Of a DNA stretch of 64,000 nucleotides, positions 27,315 through 35,829 are shown in pieces. A model generated the notes under the pieces. That model saw nothing but the letters and a program-made list of their open reading frames with translations, ran no database searches and was not told the DNA's origin. The position numbers and the translations under genes were made by a program. Source of the DNA: Legionella maceachernii (GTDB lineage: Bacteria; Pseudomonadota; Gammaproteobacteria; Legionellales; Legionellaceae); contig NZ_FUXJ01000004.1 of the NCBI RefSeq assembly GCF_900167045.1, positions 241,736 through 305,735 on the forward strand. Reading direction: 5' to 3'. The stretch's first letter is position 1; every line of letters begins with the position of its first letter.

Positions 27315-29681
27315 ATGCAGGAACCATTTCACATTAAAAAAGTCGCTGTGCTGGGTGCCGGAGTAATGGGAGCGCAAATTGCAGCGCACTGCGTGAATGC
27401 AGGAATTGAAACCTTGTTGTTCGATTTAGCACTTAAAGAAGGACCAGCTAATGGGCTAGTCAATAAAGCAATTACTCATCTTACTCAGTTAAAACCTGCA
27501 CCTTTGGCTACTTCAGAAACCGCAACTTTTTTGCACGCTAAAAATTATGAGCAAAATTTAGCAGATTTAGCTGATTGTGATCTGGTCATTGAAGCAATTG
27601 CTGAGCGATTGGATTGGAAAGAGGATTTATATCGCCGTATTGCTCCTTATTTGAACAAACATTGTATTTTAGTAAGCAATACTTCTGGGCTAAGTGTGAA
27701 TCGATTGAGTACCGTACTCCCTGAAGCTCTACGCGAGCATTTTTGCGGTGTCCATTTCTTTAATCCACCGCGTTACATGCATCTAGCCGAATTAATTCCT
27801 GCAGAGACAACCGTCCCGTATTTATTGGACAATTTAGAAGCTTGGTTAACCAGTTATCTTGGTAAAGGGGTTATTCGGGCTAAAGATACGCCTAATTTCA
27901 TTGCGAATCGCATTGGTGTGTTTTCTTTATTAGCGACCGTACATCATGCAGAAGCCATGAAACTTGGTTTGGATGAAGTCGATGCACTGACTGGTCCTTT
28001 ACTGGGACGGCCGAAGTCAGCTACATTCAGAACAATGGACGTAGTCGGATTAGACACGATGCAACACGTGGTGCATACCATGGAAGAGCAGTTAGGAGAT
28101 GATCCTTGGCACGCATTGTTTAAATTGCCCAACTGGCTAACCCAACTTATTAAAGCAGGGCACTTAGGGCAAAAATCAGGTCAAGGGATTTATCGTAAAG
28201 CGGGTAAAACCATCGAAGTTTACGACTTGGAGTTAGGCAATTATCGTCCAGCCAAAGGTGAAATTAGCCAAGAGTTAGCAGGCATTATGAAAATAACGGA
28301 CCCTGTTCAACGCATGCAACTACTGATGGCTTCAAATGACAAACAAGCTAAATTCATCAGCGCTTGTTATCGTGACCTTTTCCATTATTGTGCCTATCAT
28401 CTGCAAACCATTGCCAATAATGTTCGTGATGTTGATTTAGCCATTCGTTGGGGATTCGGTTGGCATCAAGGGCCTTTTGAAACATGGCAGAGTGCTGGGT
28501 TTACTGAGATGCTTGGGTACATAAAAAAAGCAATCTCATCTAAAGAAAGCCTAAGCATAGCCCTGCTGCCTGATTGGCTTAATGATATAGACGGTTTTTA
28601 CCACAAAGAGGGGGCCTATTCGCCGCAAGAAAAAGCGTATAAATCCCGTAGCCATTTACCCGTTTATCAACGGCAATTTTTCCCTGATACGGTTTTAAAC
28701 GAGGTATGTCGTGCTAAAGCTACACTTTATGAAAATGAAGGTGTTCATTTATGGCATCTTAAAGAGGATGTCGCAGTGCTTAGCTTCAAATCAAAAGCAA
28801 ACACCATCGGTCAAGCCGTATTAGATGGCGTTGAGGCTGCCATTGAAAAAGTGGAAAATGCCTGCAAAGGCATGATCATTTATCAATCGGATGCTGGGAA
28901 TTTCAGTTCAGGAGCCGATTTACGCAGGATAGCTGAGTTGTTAAAAGCGAAAAGAATGAGTGCTGTTGATGAAATGATCAGCCAATTCCAGCGCATGGTT
29001 ATGCGTATAAAATACTCAACGATTCCGGTTGTCGCTGCACTTCGCGGCCGGGCTTTGGGCGGGGGATGCGAATTAATGATGCATTGCGATTCGGTTGTCG
29101 CAGCTTTTGAATCTTATCCAGGATTAGTCGAAATTGGTGTAGGACTTCTGCCGGCCGGTGGTGGATGTAAGGAGGCAGCAAGACGTGCAGCAGGTGAAGC
29201 AAAAAATGCGGATTTAATGGTTTTCGTTCAACCCTATTTCCAACATATTGCGACCGCTGCAGTTGCTTCGTCAGCACCAGAGGCACGGCAATGGGGTTAT
29301 TTGTGCACCCGCGATCTCTGGGTTATGAATGCCAATGAAGTTCTTTTTGCTGCTTTAGCTGAAATTGAGCGATTGCATGCTGCCAATTATCAACCGCCGC
29401 TTAAAGCCCGTTTCAAGGTAGCAGGACGCGAGGGTCATGCGCGTTTACAAGCAGGGTTGGTCAATTGGCTAGAGGGAGGATTTATTTCTCAGCATGATTA
29501 TTTTCTTGCTAATCACGTTGCGAGGATCATCTGTGGTGGCGAAGTGAATCAGGGCGAAATAGTGGATGAAAAATGGATGCTTCATTTGGAAAAGGAGGCT
29601 TTCTTGACTTTAGCTGCAACCCCTTTATCGCAAGCACGTATTGTTCATCTTTTAGAAACCGGCAAACCGTTGCGCAACTGA
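27315..29681 (+). CDS. 3-hydroxyacyl-CoA dehydrogenase/enoyl-CoA hydratase (FadN type)
   Basis: A 788-residue multifunctional beta-oxidation enzyme. The dehydrogenase half comes first: a Rossmann motif GAGVMGAQIAAHCVNAG at about residues 14-30, then EAIAERLDWKEDLY, and a helical C-terminal 3HCDH region. The crotonase-like hydratase half is at the C-terminus, with FSSGADLRRIAELL and ALRGRALGGGCELMMHCD forming the oxyanion region. This order is the reverse of FadB/FadJ and matches the FadN-type proteins of Bacillus and many gammaproteobacteria. The thiolase gene follows after 15 bp, so the pair can carry out three steps of the cycle. Confidence 0.92.
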   Translation: MQEPFHIKKVAVLGAGVMGAQIAAHCVNAGIETLLFDLALKEGPANGLVNKAITHLTQLKPAPLATSETATFLHAKNYEQNLADLADCDLVIEAIAERLDWKEDLYRRIAPYLNKHCILVSNTSGLSVNRLSTVLPEALREHFCGVHFFNPPRYMHLAELIPAETTVPYLLDNLEAWLTSYLGKGVIRAKDTPNFIANRIGVFSLLATVHHAEAMKLGLDEVDALTGPLLGRPKSATFRTMDVVGLDTMQHVVHTMEEQLGDDPWHALFKLPNWLTQLIKAGHLGQKSGQGIYRKAGKTIEVYDLELGNYRPAKGEISQELAGIMKITDPVQRMQLLMASNDKQAKFISACYRDLFHYCAYHLQTIANNVRDVDLAIRWGFGWHQGPFETWQSAGFTEMLGYIKKAISSKESLSIALLPDWLNDIDGFYHKEGAYSPQEKAYKSRSHLPVYQRQFFPDTVLNEVCRAKATLYENEGVHLWHLKEDVAVLSFKSKANTIGQAVLDGVEAAIEKVENACKGMIIYQSDAGNFSSGADLRRIAELLKAKRMSAVDEMISQFQRMVMRIKYSTIPVVAALRGRALGGGCELMMHCDSVVAAFESYPGLVEIGVGLLPAGGGCKEAARRAAGEAKNADLMVFVQPYFQHIATAAVASSAPEARQWGYLCTRDLWVMNANEVLFAALAEIERLHAANYQPPLKARFKVAGREGHARLQAGLVNWLEGGFISQHDYFLANHVARIICGGEVNQGEIVDEKWMLHLEKEAFLTLAATPLSQARIVHLLETGKPLRN

Positions 29682-29696
29682 GATAGGAGACTAGCT

Positions 29697-30881
29697 ATGA
29701 CAAATGTATACGTGGTGGATGTAATGCGTACTCCTGTTGGTAAAGCGCCAAAAGGTGTATTTAAGCATACAATGCCGGATGATTTATTGGCACACGCGAT
29801 AAAAACATTGATCAAGCGAAACCAGCAAGTGAAATGGCAGGCCATCGAGGATGTCGTGATTGGTTGTGCGATGCCAGAAGCAGAGCAAGGGATGAATGTG
29901 GCGCGGATTGCTTCGCTTCTTGCGGGTTTGCCGCAATCTGTACCCGCCATGACGATTAATCGTTTTTGTTCGTCCGGTGTGCAGAGTATTGCCACGGCCG
30001 CTGCTGAAATCAGTCAAGGGAATAGGGGACTTGCTTTGGCAGGTGGGGTGGAGTCAATGTCGATGGTGCCTTTAGGAGGTAACAAATACACGGCTAATCC
30101 CGAAATTTTCAATGACGAACAGGTTGCCATTGCTTATGGAATGGGGATTACCGCGGAGAATGTTGCTAAGCGGTGGGAAATTTCACGCGAACAACAAGAT
30201 GAATTTGCTGCGGAAAGCCATCGACGAGCAGTTGCTGCACAGCAACGTGGTGATTTTAAAGACGAAATCAGCCCAATCGAAATCACCATCCGCCATGCAA
30301 ATCTCGAAACGTCAGAAGTTGTAAGTAAAAAGCGAGTGATTTCTGAAGATGAGGGACCGCGGGCAGACACCTCCTATGAAGTCATTTCTCGTTTGCGTCC
30401 GGTATTTGCAGCAAAAGGAACTGTTACAGCTGGTAATAGTTCACAAACAAGTGATGGAGCTGGCATCGCTTTATTGGCTTCAGAACAAGCGCTTAAGCAA
30501 TACGATTTGCAGCCTATGGGCCGCTTGCTTAGCTATGCCGTTGCGGGTGTACCACCCGAAATCATGGGCATTGGCCCCATTGAAGCGATTCCTATTGCAT
30601 TAAAAAGAGCAGGGTTAACGTTAGAACAGTTGGATTGGATAGAATTAAATGAGGCTTTTGCAGCGCAAGCACTTGCTGTGATCAAAACGCTGGAATTACC
30701 AAGAGATAAGGTTAATCCTTTAGGGGGAGCTATTGCTTTGGGACATCCGTTAGGCGCTACGGGAACAATTCGTACAGCAACATTACTGCATGGGCTTCGC
30801 CGCATAAAAGGGCGCTATGGTATGGTCACAATGTGCATTGGTACTGGAATGGGCGCAGCAGCTATTTTTGAGGCGATTTGA
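29697..30881 (+). CDS. Acetyl-CoA C-acyltransferase (thiolase)
   Basis: A 394-residue thiolase that cleaves 3-ketoacyl-CoA with CoA, the last beta-oxidation step. The nucleophilic Cys91 is in INRFCSSGVQSIATAA. The other catalytic motifs are NEAFAAQA, GGAIALGHPLGATGT with the catalytic His, and CIGTGMGAAAIFE with the second Cys. The pairing with a FadN-type protein indicates a degradative rather than biosynthetic thiolase. It is followed 13 bp later by a 12-bp perfect hairpin. Confidence 0.94.
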   Translation: MTNVYVVDVMRTPVGKAPKGVFKHTMPDDLLAHAIKTLIKRNQQVKWQAIEDVVIGCAMPEAEQGMNVARIASLLAGLPQSVPAMTINRFCSSGVQSIATAAAEISQGNRGLALAGGVESMSMVPLGGNKYTANPEIFNDEQVAIAYGMGITAENVAKRWEISREQQDEFAAESHRRAVAAQQRGDFKDEISPIEITIRHANLETSEVVSKKRVISEDEGPRADTSYEVISRLRPVFAAKGTVTAGNSSQTSDGAGIALLASEQALKQYDLQPMGRLLSYAVAGVPPEIMGIGPIEAIPIALKRAGLTLEQLDWIELNEAFAAQALAVIKTLELPRDKVNPLGGAIALGHPLGATGTIRTATLLHGLRRIKGRYGMVTMCIGTGMGAAAIFEAI

Positions 30882-30894
30882 AACTATTATTCGA

Positions 30895-30922
30895 ACACGG
30901 TGAGAATTTTTTCTCACCGTGT
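30895..30922 (+). terminator. Perfect 12-bp hairpin after the thiolase gene
   Basis: ACACGGTGAGAA and TTCTCACCGTGT pair perfectly around a TTTT loop, 13 bp after the thiolase stop. No T-run follows on the plus strand, so if it terminates transcription it does not have the classical U-tract. It may instead be a 3'-end protecting stem. The pairing is directly visible. Confidence 0.5.
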
Positions 30923-30952
30923 CGTGAGCCCTCATGGGCCTCCTCTCATGCC

Positions 30953-31048
30953 GTCCTGAGCCTCTTCTCCTGTGGTCCTGAGCCTCTTCTCCTGTGGTCC
31001 TGAGCCTCTTCTCCTGTGGTCCTGAGCCTCTTCTTCTGTCGTCCTGAG
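30953..31048. repeat. 22-bp tandem repeat, four full copies
   Basis: The unit GTCCTGAGCCTCTTCTCCTG plus TG starts at 30953, 30975, 30997 and 31019, then a partial fifth start at 31041 merges into a palindromic repeat relative. Copies 1-3 are identical and the fourth has single-base changes. The array lies between the thiolase hairpin and the convergent histone-deacetylase-family gene. Confidence 0.9.
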
Positions 31049-31112
31049 CGTAGCGATCTCTTAAAAAAGCTATCACCAAGAGTCGGGAGGTCCTTCATTG
31101 TGCTTAAATGCC
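31039..31112. repeat. Degenerate copy of the dispersed palindromic repeat
   Basis: The left arm GTCGTCCTGAGCGTAGCGAT, the central CACCAAGAGTCGGGAGGTCC and a decayed right arm TTCATTGTGCTTAAATGCC match the ~89-bp unit at 26839-27276. It adjoins the 22-bp array, whose unit shares its GTCCTGAGC start, which suggests that the array grew out of the left arm. Confidence 0.65.
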
Positions 31113-31117
31113 AGTCA

Positions 31118-32047
31118 TTACTTGACGGCAGGAAGGAAACCCGTGAGATGTGCCACAACGCATGAACCTAAACCCTCTAATGAATACCCGCCTTCTAAAA
31201 CGGATACAATGCGTCCCTGGCAACATTCATCCGCAATGGCTTTAATTTTTTCAGTTACCCATAAATAATCACTTTCAGTCAGTAATAAATTAGCCATGTC
31301 ATCATTAATGTAAGCATCAAACCCAGCCGAGAAAAAAATGATCTCGGGTCGAAATTCCCTTATTTTATAGAACCACAATTGGCTGGTTTTTTGCCTGAAT
31401 AATTCGCCTGTAGCTCCCGCAGGTAGAGGGATATTAAGAATATGTGCGCTTTTTGTATCAGCACCACTGAAAGGATAAAAAGGGTGTTGGAATGAGGAGC
31501 AATATAAAACGCGCGACTCGTTTCGAAAAATATCTTCTATTCCATTGCCATGATGCACATCAAAATCAATAATGGCGACCCGTTTAAGCTTATAGTGTTC
31601 AAGGGCATAAGCCGCTGCTGCGGCCACATTATTAAAGAAGCAAAATCCCATCGCATAGTTCCATCCTGCATGGTGCCCTGGAGGGCGAACATTGCAAAAC
31701 GCTTGATCGACTTCGTTATTCAACACTAAATCAACCCCCAAAAGTGCGGCTCCTGCTGCATTTTGTGCGGCCGTTAACGAATAGGGATTCATATAAACGT
31801 CTGGGCCATAAATAATGAATCCATGTTCCGGTGAGGATTGAAATAAGCTATCAATGTAATCCTTGCTGTGCACCCGTAACAAATCCTGTTCTTTTGCTAA
31901 AGGCGCTTGATAAAAGGTTAAAAGAGGAAGTAAATTGCTTTGCATCAATTGATCATTGATTACTTTAATGCGAGCAGGTTGCTCAGGATGAGCAGCTCCC
32001 ATGTTATGTAAGAGACAATCTGGATGTGAAATAAGTGCAATTGTCAT
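31118..32047 (-). CDS. Histone deacetylase family protein
   Basis: A 309-residue zinc-dependent amidohydrolase of the HDAC/AcuC/acetylpolyamine family. The active site looks complete: the His pair His125-His126 in RPPGHHAGWNYAMGF, zinc ligands Asp163 and His165 in IDFDVHHGNGIEDIF, an Asp in FFSAGFDAY, and the catalytic Tyr in LEGGYSLEG. In bacteria these enzymes usually deacetylate polyamines, acetoin-pathway proteins or other acyl-lysines. There is no signal peptide and no obvious Glu-rich C-terminus, so nothing suggests export. It is monocistronic and bordered by repeats at its 3' side. Confidence 0.88.
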   Translation of the reverse strand: MTIALISHPDCLLHNMGAAHPEQPARIKVINDQLMQSNLLPLLTFYQAPLAKEQDLLRVHSKDYIDSLFQSSPEHGFIIYGPDVYMNPYSLTAAQNAAGAALLGVDLVLNNEVDQAFCNVRPPGHHAGWNYAMGFCFFNNVAAAAAYALEHYKLKRVAIIDFDVHHGNGIEDIFRNESRVLYCSSFQHPFYPFSGADTKSAHILNIPLPAGATGELFRQKTSQLWFYKIREFRPEIIFFSAGFDAYINDDMANLLLTESDYLWVTEKIKAIADECCQGRIVSVLEGGYSLEGLGSCVVAHLTGFLPAVK

Positions 32048-32187
32048 GGTTTGAATGGAGTATTAACTTACTATTAGTTTAGTCCTTTTACAGGGGCCTA
32101 TAACATGACATGAAGCAAGAGCCTATGGTATTCTTCCCGCCTGGAATTTACTAGCTAAGTATTGCATCCATTAAGAGATTAAGTTTA

Positions 32188-33522
32188 ATGAGTAAAAGAC
32201 GCCAACGAATACCTGCAACGATTCAAACTGCTGAGATAGAAAAATTTAGTCATGATGGTCGGGGTATCGCGCGAATTGGCGGCAAAGCCACCTTTATTCA
32301 AGGTGCACTACCCGGTGAACAGGTTTCTTTTCAATACACGCGAATAAAAGCCGATTTTGATGAAGGGAAGACTATAGCTATCCTTTCACCTTCTTCTTCA
32401 CGAGTAGAACCGCGCTGTCCTCACTACACGATGTGTGGCGGCTGCTCGCTTCAGCATCTTGATGAACAAGCACAAATTCATGAAAAACAAACTTTACTGC
32501 TTGATTTACTGCTACGTGTTGGTCATTGTCAGCCAGAAAGGTTGCTAGAGCCTTTGGCAAGTGCGCATTGGCATTATCGCAATAAAGCACGCTTGAGTGC
32601 GCGTTATGTGGAAAAAAAGCAAACGGTATTGGTTGGCTTTAGAGAAAAAAATAACCCGCGATATATTACTGAAATTAATCAATGTCCGGTGTTGAATGCA
32701 CGAATCGATGAAGAAATTGTTCATTTACGTCAGTTGATTAACTCTCTCGATAACCCCAGCATAATCGCTCAGGTTGAAGTTGCAGCAGGGGATGAGGACA
32801 TTGCATTAATTTTTCGTCATTTAGAGCCTTTGAGTGAAACGGATAAAGAAAAATTACGCCATTTTGGTCATGAATCTCAATTCCGACTCTTTCTGCAATC
32901 GGGTGGAGCGGACACGGTTACTTTATTTTACCCTGACGATGGCAATGATTTTTTGACCTATACTTTGCCGCAGGAAAAGATTCATTTCCGGTTTCATCCG
33001 ACAGATTTCACTCAAGTAAACGCAGGGTTAAATCGGCTAATGGTTTCTCATACCCTTGAGTTGATGGCGCTAACGAAAGACGATGTGGTACTCGATTTAT
33101 TTTGTGGTTTAGGCAACTTTTCTCTTCCACTTGCTAAACATTGCACTAAGGTAGTCGGTGTGGAAGGCAGTGAAACCATGGTTTCGCGCGCTAAAATGAA
33201 TGCCCAATTAAATGGGATAACTAATACTGAATTTTTTTGTTACGATTTAGAACAATCTGACGCTTTATCAGTGCTATTTAAGCAGCAATTTACTAAACTT
33301 TTAATTGATCCGCCACGATCTGGTGCGCTGGAAATCATAAAACAAATCGATAAGCTTAATCCTCAGCGGCTTGTTTATGTTTCTTGTAATCCAGCAACCT
33401 TGGCAAGAGACAGTAACATTTTAGTGAATCAAAAAGGATACCAGTTACGAGCCGCTGGTGTAATGGATATGTTTCCACATACAGCCCATGTGGAGTCCAT
33501 CGCCTTATTTGAAAAAGGATAA
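32188..33522 (+). CDS. rlmD: 23S rRNA (uracil-1939-C5)-methyltransferase RlmD
   Basis: RlmD methylates U1939 of 23S rRNA with SAM. The N-terminal TRAM domain is at about residues 12-68. The iron-sulfur ligands Cys77, Cys83 and Cys86 lie in [10 protein letters not shown], with a fourth in NQCPVL. The methyltransferase domain has [15 protein letters not shown] and the catalytic [11 protein letters not shown]. At 444 residues it is normal. It precedes relA by 5 bp, as in E. coli, and the two are probably co-transcribed. Confidence 0.94.
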   Translation: MSKRRQRIPATIQTAEIEKFSHDGRGIARIGGKATFIQGALPGEQVSFQYTRIKADFDEGKTIAILSPSSSRVEPRCPHYTMCGGCSLQHLDEQAQIHEKQTLLLDLLLRVGHCQPERLLEPLASAHWHYRNKARLSARYVEKKQTVLVGFREKNNPRYITEINQCPVLNARIDEEIVHLRQLINSLDNPSIIAQVEVAAGDEDIALIFRHLEPLSETDKEKLRHFGHESQFRLFLQSGGADTVTLFYPDDGNDFLTYTLPQEKIHFRFHPTDFTQVNAGLNRLMVSHTLELMALTKDDVVLDLFCGLGNFSLPLAKHCTKVVGVEGSETMVSRAKMNAQLNGITNTEFFCYDLEQSDALSVLFKQQFTKLLIDPPRSGALEIIKQIDKLNPQRLVYVSCNPATLARDSNILVNQKGYQLRAAGVMDMFPHTAHVESIALFEKG

Positions 33523-33527
33523 CAGCA

Positions 33528-35729
33528 ATGGTTAAAGTTAAAGAAGATACTCCCTGGCTAACTGAAGGTGGCATCGATGTTGAGCAATGGTTACATCAGT
33601 TAGGTGAAAAAGGGTATTTTCACGACTTAGAATTAATTCGCAATGCTTGTACCCTAAGTCAACTGGCGGGCCAAGATCATGCCACTGAAACCGGAATTTC
33701 CTGCTTACAGCAAGGATTGGCAATAGCTGATATTTTGGCTGATTTAGAAGCTGATCAAGAAACCATCAGTGCAGCAATTATCTTTGAAAGCGTGCATTAT
33801 GCTGAGTTATCTCTGGATGTGGTTGAGGAGCAATTAGGTTCACCAATTGCCAAATTGGTCAAAGGCATTGAAAAAATGAGTGCTATACATAACTTACAAG
33901 CACTTAACAAATACCCTCAAAACAAACACCAACTCGACAATGTCCGCAAAATGCTTCTCGCTATGGTTGATGATGCGAGAGTAGTTCTTATCAAATTAGC
34001 GGAGCGACTTTGTGTTTTGCGTACGTCCTCACCATTACCCGAGGGAATGCGAAAGCAAATTGCTACGGAAGCGATGGAAATTTATGCCCCTTTAGCTAAT
34101 CGTTTAGGGATTGGGGCTATTAAGTGGGAAATGGAGGATTTGGCTTTTCGCTATTTACATCCCGAAGAGTACAAATCCATCGCTAAAGGGTTAAAAGCAA
34201 AGCGTTTAGAGCGAGATCGTTATGTTAATTTAATCGTTCAAGAATTAAATAAACAAATTGGTGCGCTTGGCATTAAACAGTTCAAAGTGTATGGTCGCTC
34301 CAAGCACATCCACAGCATTTATCGAAAAATGAAACGCAAAAACGTGTCTTTGGATGAAATCTATGATGCTACTGCGGTTCGTGTCTTGATGGAAACGAAA
34401 GAACAATGTTACGACGTGCTTAGCATGGTTCACGCCTTATGGAAGCAAATCCCTGCTGAATTTGACGACTACATTAGCAATCCTAAACCGAATGGTTATC
34501 AATCCCTCCATACTGCAGTTGAGGGACCTGAAGGTCGAGTGTTTGAAGTCCAGATTCGTACTTTCCAAATGCATGATTTGGCTGAAATGGGAGTTGCAGC
34601 GCATTGGAAGTATAAAGAAGGTGGAAAGCTCGAAAAAGAAAGCCATGAACGTAAAATTGAATGGTTACGCGATGTATTGGCCTGGCATAAAGAAATGGCT
34701 ACTTCAAGAGGTGTCTCTGAAGCGATTGAAACGGAATTTCTTGAAGACAGGGTCTATGTTTTTACTCCTGATGGCGACGTACTTGATTTGCCTCAGGGTG
34801 TCACGCCGTTAGATTTTGCCTATCATGTGCATAGCCAAGTTGGACATCGATGTCGGGGTGCTAAAGTCAATGGTACCATTGTCCCATTAACTTATGCCTT
34901 AAAAACAGGGGATAGTGTTGAGGTTCTAACCGGTAAAGAGGAACGGCCATCAAGAGATTGGATTAATCCCCATTTAAATTATCTGAAAACCTCCCGGGCT
35001 AAAGCCAAAGTTTTGCACTGGTTTAAAATGCAAGACTACGATAAAAATCGAGCAGAAGGCCATGAGATTCTTGAAAAGGAATTAAAGACACTAGGAATGA
35101 AAGCCGAGCGGTTGAATGAAGTTGCCACGTCGTTTAACTTTAAACGCTTAGATGATTTGCTTGCAGCCTTAGGTCGAGGTGATATTAAACTAGGGCAAAT
35201 TTTAAATCGCTTGTCGCCAACAGAAAGTCATCCAGCTATCCAAACTTTAGTGAAACCGCAAGCCAAACCAGAAGTGAGCGGTAGTGATTTACGCATAGAA
35301 GGGGTAGGCAATCTTTTGACGCATATGGCTCGGTGTTGCCAACCTGTTCCAGGCGATGCGGTGGTCGGTTATATTACTATGGGGCGTGGGGTATCCGTGC
35401 ATCGACAAGATTGCCCCAACATTATTCATGCCAGTGAAAAACAACGACAGCGATTTTTACAAGTGAGTTGGGGAAGTGCGACTCGAGATCACTACGTTGT
35501 TGATATACTGATAAATGCGTTTGATCGCCCCGGACTCTTAAAAGATATCACGTCCTTGCTCTCCAATGAAAAAGCGCATGTTTATGCGCTACAAACGCAG
35601 ATTAATAAGCAAGAGAATTCCGCATTTATTACCTTAACCGTGGAAATTGATGGCTTAAATAGCCTGTCGCGTTTGTTAAATAAACTGCAGCAGATTCCGA
35701 ATGTGCTAGAGGCAAGACGACAAGTGTAG
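33528..35729 (+). CDS. relA: RelA (p)ppGpp synthetase
   Basis: The ribosome-associated alarmone synthetase that makes (p)ppGpp when uncharged tRNA occupies the A site. At 733 residues it has the full RelA layout: a hydrolase-like domain (about 30-190), synthetase (240-370), TGS (400-465), helical/zinc-finger region and C-terminal ACT domain. The HD motif of the hydrolase is lost (AAIIFESVHYAE, Phe86-Glu87), and the synthetase carries EFDD at 311-314. Both are features of monofunctional RelA rather than SpoT. In Legionella, (p)ppGpp controls the switch to the transmissive phase. It is co-transcribed with rlmD. Confidence 0.94.
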   Translation: MVKVKEDTPWLTEGGIDVEQWLHQLGEKGYFHDLELIRNACTLSQLAGQDHATETGISCLQQGLAIADILADLEADQETISAAIIFESVHYAELSLDVVEEQLGSPIAKLVKGIEKMSAIHNLQALNKYPQNKHQLDNVRKMLLAMVDDARVVLIKLAERLCVLRTSSPLPEGMRKQIATEAMEIYAPLANRLGIGAIKWEMEDLAFRYLHPEEYKSIAKGLKAKRLERDRYVNLIVQELNKQIGALGIKQFKVYGRSKHIHSIYRKMKRKNVSLDEIYDATAVRVLMETKEQCYDVLSMVHALWKQIPAEFDDYISNPKPNGYQSLHTAVEGPEGRVFEVQIRTFQMHDLAEMGVAAHWKYKEGGKLEKESHERKIEWLRDVLAWHKEMATSRGVSEAIETEFLEDRVYVFTPDGDVLDLPQGVTPLDFAYHVHSQVGHRCRGAKVNGTIVPLTYALKTGDSVEVLTGKEERPSRDWINPHLNYLKTSRAKAKVLHWFKMQDYDKNRAEGHEILEKELKTLGMKAERLNEVATSFNFKRLDDLLAALGRGDIKLGQILNRLSPTESHPAIQTLVKPQAKPEVSGSDLRIEGVGNLLTHMARCCQPVPGDAVVGYITMGRGVSVHRQDCPNIIHASEKQRQRFLQVSWGSATRDHYVVDILINAFDRPGLLKDITSLLSNEKAHVYALQTQINKQENSAFITLTVEIDGLNSLSRLLNKLQQIPNVLEARRQV

Positions 35730-35829
35730 GGCATTAAGGCGCAAGACGTGAGCGATCATGAAACTGGTCGCAAGGGCGCTCCTTATCAATATGCTATATT
35801 TATCCTCATGTGGATGACAAAAGAGATAA

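Noticed and set aside
26840..27389. Open frames of 114-145 codons on both strands
   Set aside because: They are read through the tandem 89-bp palindromes and consist of the same peptide repeated, so they follow from the repeat structure.
30953..31048. CRISPR array or promoter iterons
   Set aside because: The 22-bp units are strictly head-to-tail with no spacers and lie between two convergent 3' ends.
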